From Neoscytalidium dimidiatum (Eukaryota; Ascomycota; Dothideomycetes; Botryosphaeriales; Botryosphaeriaceae), in NCBI GenBank assembly GCA_037367355.1, contig CM074696.1:1240001-1304000 (forward strand): a stretch of DNA of 64,000 nt, given 5' to 3'. Position numbers and translations under genes: made by a program. Of this stretch, positions 36,207 through 48,048 are shown piece by piece (positions within the stretch are counted from its first letter, which is position 1; each line of letters starts with the position of its first letter). The notes under the pieces are model-generated. The model saw nothing but the letters and a program-made list of their open reading frames with translations, searched no databases and was not told where the DNA came from.

Positions 36207-38849
36207 CTACCAAGTGAACAACATGAGGTTCGGGTTGAGAACGACAGGCAACAAGAAATGTGAGGTAATAACGATAGCCAAGGGGAAGATTGCCACAAGA
36301 CTCTTAATCTGCCACAGCGGAGGGAAAGCCACGGCAGCGGCAACGAGGAGTCCGACGCCAAGGAGACAGAAGATAAAGGTGTATTTGAACCTCTTCAATA
36401 CACGTGGGATTTCCTCGAAGAAGGAAATGTTTTCGGCTTCCTTCGATGTGGCTCCCCAGCTCATGTCAATGGAGAACAGGTGGCAGAGCAGCGCCTGTGA
36501 CACGTGGAGTGACAGTCCGCCGATGAAGATTGTCATGAGAGGAATCCACTTGAAGTTCTCGAGCCAAGACGACATCAACGGCTTCTCGCCGGTACGGTAC
36601 CGAAGAATGCCGAGAGCGACATTTCCTGTGCCGCTGAACACCACAATCAACGCGAACCAGATGTCGAAGGACTGCGCATAGTAACTGTCTTGGTAGCCAT
36701 TGAACCATCCGATCAGGAAGTAGTTAAGAAGCGTAAGTATCCATGCTGATCCGATCGCGTAGTATGTTCCAATATAGCCCATAACGGCAATTTTTGACGT
36801 GAGGGGCATACCAGAACGAAGGAAGTCGCGGAACAACTTGGTGAACGGCCCACGGAATGGCCACTCCTTCAACGGATGGAAGATGAGCTCGCTGCAGCCA
36901 TACGCGTACTTTTCCCAGCGCGCCAGCTCGTCGTACACGGTCAATGAGACACCTTCCTCATAACCACCGCCCATGTAGGCTCCAAGGCGGATAGTGTTAC
37001 CAGCAGTCTGCAGGCGAAGGGACATGTCGAAGTCTTCCGAGACCGTGTTCTCACTCCAGTACTTCTCGCGGTGGTCCAGCTTGCAATCGTAGGCGATATT
37101 TTGGACGGCAGACCAGCGGAGCCAGGCATTGTGACCGACGAACGGCGCGACGTCACCGCAGGCAACAGCGTAGCGAATCTGCGTGTAGACGAGATTCGTG
37201 AAGAAGGTGATGCCCTTCTCGAAGAAGCTGTCAGTAACGTTCATCACGCCGCATGAGTATTGGAGGATCCCTGTCGTAACCTGTTAGCTGTGGTCTAACA
37301 TCGGTTGCTTGCAAACACATACCAACTTCTGGGGACTGTTCCATCTCGCTAACGGCATCCAGAAAGCAGTCCTTGGGTACACGAGTGTCGGAGTCAATGA
37401 GAAGAACGTAATCCCCAAGGCGAATATTACCATCCGCCCACGTACGGCCTTCGTCTTCGGCCACAACGTCGGTCAGGGCATTATGATAAGCTTCACCCTC
37501 GTCCCTTTGGTTCCATCCCTCTGGGCGTTCGATCGAAAGGAGCTTTTCCTCAACTCGGTTGCTGACCCACAGAGCGTAGTTCATGTTCGACGCCTTCTTG
37601 AATTTTCCACGACGCAGGAACGGCTCTCCCTCTTCAGGGTTGGGGTTATGCTTCGGGCGGGCGACCCAGCCGATGTTGTGCTCATTGTAGAAGTCTTGCC
37701 TGGCGCGAGCTTCTTCCTCACTGATCAACTGCATGCCGTCGTCGTTGATGAAGATGTTGGCTGTGCCACCCTGCATTTCGTACGTCGAGATAGCAGCCTT
37801 GATAGAGTGAATAGTAGGCTGGATCACGGAGACCAACCCCTCTTTGTACACAGGGCACTGGATAGTCACATGAGGGAGACCACCAGAAGTATCGCGGTTC
37901 AGACGCTTGGGCGGCACACCGGAGTAGTACAGAGTGTTTTTCTTGACTTGGTCGATTGGGCCGATAAGCTGCGCAACGTTACAGACAAGACTCTGAAAAA
38001 AGAACTGTATTTCTCATCAGCACCGGAGAAGCCTCCAAGATTTTGAGGTGTTACTCACAAAAGCCAGCCAGAGCTGTGGGATCAATGCGGCGATGAATGC
38101 AACGCGGAGGTAATTACCGTCGACAGAAATTTCAATGGCAACTTTGCGCCAGCCGCCACCCAGAGCAGCAAACATCACAAGAAGCGTCGCAGCGCAGATG
38201 ACGGAATGAAAGAGGTTCCTCTGACGAGGCTTCTCATCGGCAGCCTCGATATCACTGCCATTCTCTTCCACCTCGTTCACGGCGACCTGCTTCTCGTCGA
38301 TGATTTCGACCTCGCCCTCGTTCTCAAAGGAATGCTTCAGCAGAGCAGTCTCAATGTTGGTGATGCGCTCGATGATCTTGTTGGGCTGGTCATCCCACAC
38401 GACGAGGACGCCACGGTCGGCGATGAACGCTGCGAACTGGTGCTTCTGACAGCTTGGAAGGTAGGTGATGTCCGGAAGTACTTGGATGCGAAGCTTATTC
38501 TGGATTTCGATGTACGGCAACCTGTTGCTGTACAGCACGGTCTTGATCATTCCAGTGTTGACCGTCATTGCAACCTACGCAGCAGTAATGTCAGTCCGAC
38601 ATCCTTGATAGTAGAACCGGACGATGTAACATCCGCCCAAAGACTTACCCGGACGTTCAGATGCTCGATAGCCTTGAAGAGACCGGCGGGTTCTTTGGCG
38701 AGGTCGGGAGGACAGCAGACATATTCCCCTCGAGCCCTTCTAAGGACGACACCTTCGTCTGGCTCATCAAGGCTCCACATCATCCTCTCCTGCTGCCCCC
38801 GCAGATACTCAACCATCATCTCATGACGGATGGCATCATACTGAGCCAT
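36207..38849 (-). CDS. Membrane family 2 glycosyltransferase (polysaccharide synthase type)
   Basis: A likely processive transferase that builds and exports a beta-linked polysaccharide for the cell wall or surface; the sugar is unknown. Exons on the minus strand are 38849-38649, 38574-38059, 37992-37323 and 37270-36207 (introns 74, 66 and 52 nt), giving 816 aa. Two membrane helices lie around residues 195-240. The GT-A domain shows VTIQCPVYKEGL, a DD pair (INDDG), the LLIDSDTRVP metal-binding motif and SEDFDMSLRLQ as the catalytic-base motif. Instead of QxxRW the sequence has ELARWEKYAYGCSE. At least six hydrophobic helices follow. This layout resembles fungal GT2 proteins such as those described for hyphal growth in plant pathogens, but orthology is not shown. 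The promoter lies toward 39.1 kb, where TATATA occurs. Confidence 0.85.
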
Positions 38850-40144
38850 GGTAGAAGATAAAGATCGTTGAAGTCAGAAAATAAGAAGAGGAAGAAGAGA
38901 AATGTTTCCAAAAGGAACAACTGGTCGTTTCCGGGTCGCTACGAGCTTCTCTGATTGACGGTGAAACGATAGATAAGTGAAGGACGATGGGATAAGTGGA
39001 GAGTCTTCAGGGTTGGAAAAGAGGGATTTCTCAAAGAGAATGACTGTCACCAATGCCGATTCGCAACGGCAAAGGTGAGGGAAGGATTGAAACCGAATGA
39101 CGGACAACAGAACAAGAGCAGGGTTGGTGTGTCGACGAGACCTATATACGCCCGGCCAGCAATGCCCATAACCCAGGGTCAGGGGCTCTCAGCTCCTACT
39201 ACACGGTCGAGACGCTGACAGAGCCAGTGCCTGCCAGAGGTTCAGATTCATCGAGGTCGTAGTCTCTGTGGAACCCAGGGAGCCGCCGGCAGGGCCGGCG
39301 GTTCGATCTTCAAGAAACCATGGCTCCTGTCGACTCTAGAGGCATTGCCGTCTAAGTCCTTATCTTAGCACATGGACGGAGGGGATTTCTTGGATTGGAC
39401 ATTTTCTTCCGTCGTTACTCAAGGCCTGTAGCGCCACGCCGCCGTTGTACGTCGTGAATAGAAACCCACCGGAACCTGTCGAGTCGCACCAAGACGCAGC
39501 CCTGCGGTGTGCTTAGGCAGCCGACTTGTGCAGATCGCAAATATTTTCTCCTCGATGCTTCCTCGCGGTCCGCGACGATCCCTGCTGATCCCTTGCTACC
39601 AGTTCGGATGTCCCGAAGACGATGTTCATTTAGCTTTCTTGACCAGACACAAAAGTGGCTTGGTTGGATCTTCGACTTTCCGAATGCGGCCAGTAGATTA
39701 GTCTAGGCTCTCGAAAAGATTGTCGAATCCGACCGGAGAAGGCAGTGCAAAAGCATGTGGGAGTGGCTTCAACTTGGTGCTTGTGTTGGCCCTGTGTTGT
39801 TGAAATTGATGCTTTAAAGAATGCTGAGGTAATGGTGAGAATACTTGCAAGGCAGTGCTATTCAGTCCGTAGGTAACGTCAGTCGACGGGATTTCATTGA
39901 GAGCACACACTTGACAACTGTTCAATCCTTGTATCATCGTTGCCTTTTGGCTCAGATTCTCTCTGAAATTATCGAAAACGAAACGTTTAGGTGAACATGT
40001 CATTGGATCAAATAATATCAGTTTGACAAATTGACATCAGCCGCCAACGTACCTCTGCACACAAAAGCCTCGCATCCTGCAGGGAATCCCAACCCACACC
40101 GTCAACTCCTCTTCAACTCCGGTCGCTCATGCTCGTCAACTACA
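38850..40144. other. Intergenic, GT2 promoter side
   Basis: This 1.3-kb stretch upstream of GT2 has a TATATA near 39143-39148 on the GT2 side and a strong GC hairpin at 39283-39301. No frame of interest was found. Confidence 0.5.
39283..39301. repeat. Perfect GC-rich inverted repeat (8-bp arms)
   Basis: CCGCCGGC and GCCGGCGG flank a 3-nt loop AGG about 440 bp upstream of the GT2 start. It could be a dimeric factor site or a chance hairpin. Confidence 0.7.
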
Positions 40145-41293
40145 TCAGAACTCGATGATGACCTTCAACGCCTTGTTTGCCGAAGCCGCCTTGAAAGTAC
40201 CGTAAGCGTTCAACATGTCGGTGAAGGCGAAATCTGGACACCCTCTTAGTACAACTATTCTAGCTTTAACAAGGGAATAGTTACTTACTATGCGTGATGA
40301 GCTTCTCAGCCGGCAGCTTCTTCGCCGCTACCAGCTTCAACAGCATCGGCACCGTCGCCGTATCCACCAACCTCGTCGTGATCGCTTTGGGAAAACCAGA
40401 TCAGCGAACAGCCTTCCCCAACAGGCTAAGAAAAAGGACTCACCGATGTTCTTGCTCCACAGCTTCTCCAGATGCAGATCAACCTTCGTCCCGTGGACGC
40501 CGACGTTTGCAATAGTTCCGCCCGCGCCCACCAACTCCTGGCACTGATGGAACGTCTGCGGGATACCCACGACCTCCAGCACGGCATCGCAGCCCCTGCC
40601 CTCGGTCAACTCCATCACCACCTTCTCGGCCTCAGGCGGGGTCGCCGTCGCGTGGGCGCCCAGCTCACGCGCCACCCGCAGGCGGTTCTCATCGAAGTCG
40701 ACGACAACGATGAGGCCGGGCGAGTACAGCTGGGCCGTCAGCAACGCGGCCAGACCGACGGGCCCCGCGCCGATGATCAGCATGCTGCAGCCGGGCTCGA
40801 CCTTGGCGTTGAGGACGCCGCACTCGAAGCCGGTGGGCAGGATGTCGGACAGCATGACGGCGAGCTTGGGGTCGACGCCGGCGGGCACCTTGTACAGCGA
40901 GGTCTCGGCGCGGGGGATGCGCACGTACTCGGCCTGGGTGCCGTCGATGGTGTTGCCCAGCACCCAGCCGCCGGCCTCGCACTGCGAGTGCATGCCCTTG
41001 CGGCAGAAGTGGCAGCTGCCGCACGCCGTGATGGCCGGGATCAGCACCAGGTCGCCCTCCTTGAACTTGGTCACCGACGAGCCGACGCTGGACACGACGC
41101 CGACGCCCTCGTGGCCCAGCACGCGGCCCGGCTCGACCGTGGGCACGTCGCCCTTCAGGATGTGCAGGTCGCTGCCGCAGATGGTGGTGTACTTGAGCTG
41201 GATTACGGCGTCAGTGGGGCTCTGGACCGTCGGGACTGGGCGCTCCTCTAGCGCGTAGCCGGCCTCGGCTCCGTTGTATACGAGGGCTTTCAT
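40145..41293 (-). CDS. Zinc-dependent alcohol dehydrogenase (MDR family)
   Basis: An NAD(P)-dependent medium-chain dehydrogenase, 344 aa, from exons 41293-40444, 40384-40289 and 40233-40145 (introns 59 and 55 nt). Catalytic-zinc ligands are visible in TTICGSDLH and GHEGVGVV. The structural zinc site is the four-cysteine lobe CGSCHFCRKGMHSQC. The Rossmann motif is GAGPVGLAALL, and an acidic residue closes the second strand (VVVDFDENRLR), favouring NAD. Substrate specificity cannot be read; the closest broad group is the bacterial-like secondary alcohol/isopropanol-type dehydrogenases. The frame stays open for 100 codons above the chosen Met with an Arg/Ser-rich sequence, so a longer mitochondrial form from 41593 is possible. 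Confidence 0.9.
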
Positions 41294-42456
41294 GGTGGAG
41301 AGGAGGCGTGCCAATTGGTTTGGGTGGTAGGATAGAGTTGAGTTCCTGGAGTATCTGGGGTTTGGGCGGACGGCCGGCTTGGTGGCGGATATATATGCAA
41401 GGTTGCGCTGCTGGGAGACCATGCGGTTCCGCACCCCGGAAACGCGGGCGTCAACGCGGGGAAGTAGGGACGAGCATCTGGAAATGCCCCTGCTGGCTCG
41501 GTGTGAGAACATGGGAGAGTCTAATTTCCCCTTTCGCTTGCTGGGTATTTCAGGGCCTCCCAGTTGCGATAGACAAGGGTCGTGAGCCCCCAATCAGAAG
41601 ACCTTTTTCGACTAAGGCAAACTCAGCAGAAGCGATGTATGGCCAAGAGTTTGCCTAGGGTCTTGGGGGCCTGAGGCTCTTCTGTTTCAGCCGACGAAGT
41701 CCTTGAAGCAGGCGTCCTGTAAAGCAGCAAAGGGGGATAGATAGGGTTTTAAGGTTTAACGGAGTTCGGGAAAATGGTCGAAAACCCGGAGAAGGCGATG
41801 CAAGTACCGTTTGCCAGGAAGCAGGAGTAGGCTAGTTTGTAGATTGGCTCAGAATTTAAATGCGGGGTTCTAATGCGCAAAAGCGGATTCGTGGACCCAG
41901 ACAAGGGTGGTGCAATCATCAGCAGAGTCCGTCAGCAGATGTCACGATGCTTTGGCTCGAAGGATCTGAAGAACAGGCCACTGTTCGCGTTACCTCTAAC
42001 CCATTCGGATGTGCGTGTGGACACGACCATCCTCTTACAAGGTTGTGGTCCGATCTGCAGGCTTGCATGACTCTGCGCGTGAACTCTAAGCCGTTCGACT
42101 GCTCGGAAGCGCCGGTAACACTCCGGATACCTCACCGGTTCAGGAAAACCCAAAACAGTTGGTCTTTCGAGAGGAGTGCAAAAGGGCGAACTCCGTTGTC
42201 GGCCCCAGCCGCATGTCGTCGGGACCGCATCTGTGGGTCTCTGTGGGGTTAACCCCGCAAAGGGGAAGGATGACATCCTTCGGTGACGGGACGAGGAGCA
42301 AGCGTGGCAAGCTCGAGACGTGAGTTCTTCACAAAACGACCATCAATTGAAGAGCACCATGGCTGAAGCTTTGGTAATAGAATTCATCTTCGTCTTTCTT
42401 TTTATTTTGGGTTCTGTTACCTATTCTGGCCTACCATAGCCGAACAGTGAGGTATC
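41294..42456. other. Intergenic between two minus-strand genes
   Basis: This 1.16-kb stretch contains the ADH upstream region and the 3' flank of the ETF-QO gene. A perfect 12-bp palindrome GGGGTTAACCCC lies at 42245-42256. Frames here have no recognisable product. Confidence 0.5.
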
Positions 42457-44418
42457 TTAGGTCATGTAGTACTTAGGTCCGTCGCCGCCAGTTGGACACA
42501 CCCAATTGATGTCCTGCGAGGGAGCCTTGATATCGCACGTCTTGCAATGGACGCAGCTGTAGTTGGCCACGTTAGCAGGAGTTAATCATACTAAAAGAAG
42601 GAAAAAAAAAAAGGGAAAAAGCCACACTTACTTCTGGGAGTTGATCTGGAACCTCACCCCCAACTCCTTACTATCGTCTTCCACATATTCATACACACCA
42701 GCAGGACAAAACCTGTTTTCAACACCCTTGAATCTGGGCCATTCCTTCAATGCGTGTGCATCCCAATCCCTGACTTGCAAGTGGACCGGTTGATCCTCCT
42801 CGTGGTTCGTGCCAGAGCGGCTGACACTGGTCAGGATATCAAAAGTGACCTTACCATCCGGTTTGGGATATTCAATCTTCTGACACTCGTCAGCAGTCTT
42901 GGTGGCTGCGTGGTCAGGCTTCCCATGCTTGAATGTCCAGGGCTCCTTGCCCCGCAGGACGAAGGCGGTGATACCGGAGTACATGATGCCACCGTAGAGA
43001 CCGAGAGGATTGTGGAAAGAAGGGCGCATATTGCGAACCTCCTTCAATTCACTCCAAATGGTCGAGTTGCGCAATTTGTCTTCATAGTCGTAGAGGAAAA
43101 CGGTTCCTTGGTCGGAATTGGCGCTCAAGGCAGTGTAGGCGGCCTCGGCAGCCAGCATGCCTGACTGCATGGCAGTGTGCGTGCCTTTGATTTTGGGGAG
43201 ATTGAGGAAGCCAGCAGTATCACCAATGAGAGCACCACCGGGGAATGCGCACTTGGGAATCGACTGGAATCCACCCTCATTCAGAGTGCGTGCGGCGTAC
43301 GAAATGCACTTGCCACCCTCGAGGAACTGCCTGTAAAAGGGATGGTTCTTCATCTTCTGAAATTCGCCATAGGGAGACATCCAAGGGTTGGGGTAGTCTA
43401 GCCCGACGACAAGACCAATGCTGACAAGGTTGTCGTTCCAATGGTACATCCAACCGCCACCGTAGGTATCCTTCGACAGCGGGTAGCCAAGAGAGTGTGC
43501 AACCAGACCAGACTCGAACTTCTCGGGGTCGATCTCCCAGACTTCCTTGATACCGAGGCCGTATGTTTGGTGATCTGAGTCCCTCCTCAGATCGTACTTC
43601 TTGACGACCTGTTTCGTCAAGCTCCCGTGGCAGCCTTCGGCAAGAAGCGTACACCTGGCGTGAAACTCCATGCCGCGCTCGAACGAATCCTTCGGGGTAC
43701 CGTCCCTGGAAATGCCCTGGTCGTTTGTTGCCACGCCTTTGACGGAGCCGTCGACAGTGTAAAGGATCTCCGAGGCAGAAAAGCCTGGATAGATTTCCAC
43801 GCCGACCTCCTCGGCACGCTCGCCAAGCCACTTGACCAATTGGTTTAAACTTATAATGTAATTGCCGTGGTTGTTCATTTGCGGGGGCACAGGAAGCCAC
43901 ATGGACTTGTTGGCGGTGAGAAAGCGCATCATCTCCCTCTTCGCCGGGGTGGCATGCTCAAAGCGGTTGGGGTTCTCTTCGGAATTCCAGTCGGGCAGGA
44001 GCTCATTGAGAGCGGTGGGCTGAATGACATTGCCGGAGACTATGTGGTCCCCTATCTCGCCGGCCTTCTCCAGCAGCAGGACACGGAAGTCTTCGTTGCC
44101 CTGTTCGTTGGCGAGCTGCTTGAGGCGAATGGCAGCGGCAAGGCCAGCAGGGCCGCCGCCGACAATGCAGACATCGACCTCGTCTGCCTCACGCTCAACC
44201 TGGCTAGGATCAAAGGAGTCGTCGACGTCTGCCAGACGGGTGCGGGCGGTGTTGGAGAGGGAGCGTCTTTGGCCGGCGACGCGAAGGGCAGGTGTGTAGA
44301 TGCGGAAGGGCGAGCATATTGTGGGCGCGACAAAAGTCCTCGCCGAAAGCCGGGCTGGCGCAGGGCGGGCGACAAGGGCACGCCGTAGTGCACCTGGGAC
44401 GGCTATCCTGGATGCCAT
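42457..44418 (-). CDS. CIR2: Electron transfer flavoprotein-ubiquinone oxidoreductase
   Basis: ETF-QO passes electrons from ETF, reduced by acyl-CoA and amino-acid dehydrogenases, to ubiquinone at the inner mitochondrial membrane. Exons on the minus strand are 44418-42632 and 42556-42457 (intron 75 nt), giving 628 aa. An Arg/Ala-rich presequence covers the first ~60 residues. The FAD motif is [17 protein letters not shown]. The block [10 protein letters not shown] and the membrane-associated [26 protein letters not shown] are typical. The 4Fe-4S cysteines sit at the end: [10 protein letters not shown] and, after the intron, [10 protein letters not shown] and WVCPTGG. Splicing at AA|C is required to keep the Fe-S motif. 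The frame extends 37 codons above the chosen Met, which opens the best presequence. Confidence 0.95.
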
Positions 44419-45009
44419 GGTGAAGAGAGGTGTGGTGCACCCCGCAAGACCATCGAGGCCGGGAGGCAATTGAATGAATGACCGGAACGAGCTTGTGGCC
44501 GGGGAAAGCACTATGACGCCGACGGGCAAGGGCCGAGGTTGCCGTGGACCAAGGACGGCTCGAGGCTGGTCTGCTGCAGCGCGCGTGAAGATTTGCCGCA
44601 GGGGTGCCTCCGCCGAACCGTGTCTAGCCGCTTCCGCTTCCGCCTCCCAGCCAAACAGCGTGCGGCGGATTGTCAGCTCCCGTCCGCAAGCTACAACTTC
44701 ACTCCATCTCCGTTTTCATCTGCTGTCATCTCGCACGAGTCTCCTACTACATTGGCCTCCTTGCAAGGCGTGGCATCCCCGTCAGCGCCATCAAGACTCA
44801 TCAAACTTGTGTGGAGCCGTTCGCTCCATGTCTTCTGATGCTCGCGCCATAGAAACCTTTGACTCGCCCAAAATGAGTGGAGCGCGTATCAGTGAACTCT
44901 GCGATATCGCAACTCTGATGAATGGGCCCGGTTTGACTAGAATCCTTGGCTGGATCGTCTCGTCATGGCTCCAGTTAATGCCACATTCTTCCAAAGAGCA
45001 TGGATTTTG

Positions 45010-45075
<66 letters not shown>

Positions 45076-45558
45076 TTTTGGAACTTGTTTCATTGACTAT
45101 CCTCTGTCACATGGAGTGGTGTTGCGACTGCCGAAAATCTATGAAGAGCGAGCTCTTGAAAGAGCTCATGGACAAGAGAGGATTATGCGAGTTGGTCGCA
45201 TTTTGTTCGTACCTTCAGCGGGCGCTCTATCAGGCAACCACGGTTCCCCGTAAAAGTACTTAGGTCGACTGGAGTGAATGCAAAAGATGCGCCATGCGTT
45301 TAGCACCTGTGGTTCACGCGTAACAATGTCGGAGGCAATTGCCTGGTTCTGGGCAAATACGCCATCGGTCGCGGCATCCTCAGTCTGAGGGTGTTAAGGC
45401 GTGGTTGCCGTGGGCGGCGCCGAGGGCAGCTTCCTTCCCGATCATAAGCACGTTATCCGTATCCCAATCTTCCAATATTCTTCATCTTCAGTGTTATCTT
45501 CTCCATTCTTTGCTTACTCCCTTCGCAAGTGGCTGTTTCCGTGAGAGCGCAAGCAAAT
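44419..45558. other. Divergent upstream region with CT microsatellite
   Basis: This 1.14-kb stretch lies between the starts of the ETF-QO gene and the proline/serine-rich gene. It holds the (TC)27 tract listed separately. No frame of interest. Confidence 0.5.
45016..45070. repeat. (TC)27 microsatellite
   Basis: A nearly pure TC tract of 55 nt, flanked by further pyrimidines, lies about 490 bp upstream of the proline/serine-rich gene and 600 bp upstream of the ETF-QO start. Confidence 0.95.
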
Positions 45559-47517
45559 ATGTCGAGTCAGGTGGAGATGGGCAGATTTGAGATGCTGCGC
45601 GCGAAGTGGGAAGCGCAGCAGCAAGAGAGCAGCAAGCCCGACAACACCACCGCGCCACTGGCCACCCCAGGCCGTACACCTGTTCACCAGCGTAGATTCT
45701 ACTCCTCTTCGACCGAGTTGCGCGATTCCAAGGTCCGCCGCTTCAGTTCCTTTGCCGCCTTTACAAGCCCAATCAACCCTTTCTCTCGCCGTGACCGTTC
45801 CGGCATGCCTTTTCCCAAGTCTCCTTCGTCCAACGCCCTCGTCGTTGCCGGTGACCGCCAGGATCCTCCGCCTCCTCTGAAGCGCCGCCCAACCAGCAGG
45901 CTGCCGTCGTTCAAGAGCTCGTCCAACTCCATGGCGCCTCCGCCGCTCCCCGCCCCGAAGCCTAATTACCATGGTCCTGAGCAGCGCACCTTCGGGGGAC
46001 GGCTGCCCAAAAGCCAGACGACGAGCGACCTCCCGCTCATGGCATCTAGCACACCTGGCAGACCAATGGCCTCGCTGGTCAAAAGACCTCCATCAGGGAT
46101 CCCGTCACGCAAGGCTACCGGTCTGAAGCAACCCTCGCAATCCACGAGCAACCTCATCCGCAGCAGGCCGCCTACACCACATCGTAGCGCTGATGCGCCT
46201 CTGCCCACAGCCGTTCAGTCGACGAACAACCTCTTCTCACTTAACTTCTCGAGCTCGTCTAACAACATGCGCAGCAAGCTTCCAACCCCAGCTGTAGCTA
46301 AGGACCCAAGACAACCTGGAGTGGCCACCAAGATGTTTGCTGGTATGACTAAGATGCCGAAGACCAACACCAAGCGCTCGTATACACAACCAAACCTTCC
46401 ATCTACAGCGGGTATGGCTATTCAACCCGCGACGCCTCGGAAGACGGTCTTTAGGGAGGAGTTTGCTACTAGGACCCCGCGGTACATGACGAGTGAGAAC
46501 TCCAAGCCAGCGTTTCTACTTCCGCCTAAGTCTACGCGGGCAATCGATGACTTCTTCGGCCCAGAAAGCGGCCCCGATATTCCAGAGGATCTTGATGATG
46601 AAGAGCTCAGGCGCTGGGGCGTGGTCGGCGACGAAGCATGGAACAGTCCCAGAGTCGTCAAGACGCCCCCGACCGTCAAACCGCGCAGAACATCCGGCGC
46701 ACGCCCATCCCAGCTGCCGCGCCTCTATTCCACGGGTAACATCACGCAGCAAGGCCTCCTCGCGCCGCTCTCGCCACCCTACCCTCGCACGCCGCGCCAC
46801 TGCACCGCCCACAGCCAGTCCCTTGGGCCGCCAGGCAGCGGAATCAGCCGGCCCAACATCCTTCGCGATTCGCACCTATCTCCCTGCCCCGAAGTAGACT
46901 CGCACTCGGGCCCACATCACCGCAGTCCCAAAACCGCGATCCGCTTTCCCCCCACGGGTTATCCGCGCGCCTACTCCCCACCGACCTCGCCCTCGCCCGT
47001 GCCCTCCTCCCCCAGCCCCCCACCTTCCCCGACCCCGACCCACGCCTCTCCATACACGGTCTGGGCCGCGGAGCCGCACGGCTACTGGGCCGGCCGCTTC
47101 ACCGCACTCTTTGACCGCCTGCGCCTAGACGCCTTCCACGCCGAGGGCCGCGTCTTCCGCTTGACCGGCTGCGTCTCCGACACGTTCGGCGCCTTCGTCG
47201 ACGGCGGCGAGGAGCAGCGCGCCCGCCGCGTTTTCGGCGAGCTAGCCGCCTGCTGCCGCTCCGAGGATGCCGCCCGCAGCCTACGTGACTTCCAGCGCGT
47301 GTGGGCCGAGAAGACGGGCAGCGTCGTGTGCATGCCGCCCGCGGCCGTTATCGTCTTGGGTAACACTGCTAGCGGGCAGGGCGGGGAGGAGGGAGGGAAG
47401 AATGAAGAGGGGCTCAGGGGCGGCGGTGGTGATGGCAAGAGCAGGAAGACGGCAGGGATTGGGTTCATGGAGAGGTTGAAGGAAATTGCGAGGGAGGCGA
47501 GGAAGGCGAGTTTTTGA
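45559..47517 (+). CDS. Uncharacterised proline/serine-rich fungal protein
   Basis: Single exon, 652 aa, function unknown. The N-terminus MSSQVEMGRFEMLRAKWE is a short predicted helix. About 480 residues of Ser/Pro/Arg/Lys-rich, probably disordered sequence follow, with repeated blocks such as SQSTSNLIR, QSTNNLFSLN and KSQTTSDLPL that look like short linear motifs. An acidic patch (DDFFGPESGPDIPEDLDDEELRRW) lies near residue 345. The only folded-looking part is C-terminal: YTVWAAEPHGYWAGRFTALFDRLR, then an Ala/Arg/Cys-rich helical stretch to about residue 600. A WAGRF-type C-terminal segment recurs in ascomycete proteins of unknown role, as far as I can recall. The basic disordered body suggests a cytoskeletal or nuclear adaptor, but this is a guess. 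Met 45559 is the first ATG in frame. Confidence 0.75.
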   Translation: MSSQVEMGRFEMLRAKWEAQQQESSKPDNTTAPLATPGRTPVHQRRFYSSSTELRDSKVRRFSSFAAFTSPINPFSRRDRSGMPFPKSPSSNALVVAGDRQDPPPPLKRRPTSRLPSFKSSSNSMAPPPLPAPKPNYHGPEQRTFGGRLPKSQTTSDLPLMASSTPGRPMASLVKRPPSGIPSRKATGLKQPSQSTSNLIRSRPPTPHRSADAPLPTAVQSTNNLFSLNFSSSSNNMRSKLPTPAVAKDPRQPGVATKMFAGMTKMPKTNTKRSYTQPNLPSTAGMAIQPATPRKTVFREEFATRTPRYMTSENSKPAFLLPPKSTRAIDDFFGPESGPDIPEDLDDEELRRWGVVGDEAWNSPRVVKTPPTVKPRRTSGARPSQLPRLYSTGNITQQGLLAPLSPPYPRTPRHCTAHSQSLGPPGSGISRPNILRDSHLSPCPEVDSHSGPHHRSPKTAIRFPPTGYPRAYSPPTSPSPVPSSPSPPPSPTPTHASPYTVWAAEPHGYWAGRFTALFDRLRLDAFHAEGRVFRLTGCVSDTFGAFVDGGEEQRARRVFGELAACCRSEDAARSLRDFQRVWAEKTGSVVCMPPAAVIVLGNTASGQGGEEGGKNEEGLRGGGGDGKSRKTAGIGFMERLKEIAREARKASF

Positions 47518-48048
47518 GTGTGGGAACTGAGTACGAGGATTATTCAGAGGAAGCGGTTGATTCTCGGCGAAGCTGCACGATTCTTCGACGTTCATGACTT
47601 GTACGACGGGAACGAAGTGCGGACGACGATATGATGATTATTAGCAAAAACGGAGAAGGCTCAACAAAGGTTTAGAACGGTTGACGTGGTTTTCGGGACA
47701 AGGTATTCTACATTTCATTACTGGGACGCGCTCGGGAACCGAGGATCGCGAGTTCTGATGACATTACGACAATGACGACGATCGACAAGGTATGGAATAC
47801 GTAGTGATGAGAGGGAATGGATATTCTCATTCAAAATATAAAGTGCTTCGAATTCGATAGCCTTGATTCTACGCACGGTGTGCTTCATGGTATACTTAGT
47901 TTTTGCCTTTCGACCAGGCCAATCGTCTAACATTACACCTGGCTTCCAGATAGCCGCCTGAACGCCTTCGTATCGGTCTCCTTCCAACAACCCGTATCAA
48001 AAATTGAACGGTTCTCTCGAACGCCAGCAATCCGGATCAACACTTGCC
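47518..48048. other. Convergent 3' flanks, no gene seen
   Basis: These 530 bp lie between the proline/serine-rich gene and TFB2. The frame at 47718-47990 (-) has no recognisable domain. Confidence 0.5.

Noticed and set aside
40472..41251. 259-aa frame antisense to the alcohol dehydrogenase
   Set aside because: Shadow frame with Ala/His/Asp-rich low-complexity translation.
47718..47790. tRNA-like arm (TCGGTTCCCGA on the minus strand)
   Set aside because: Does not match a B box and no anticodon or acceptor stem can be folded around it.
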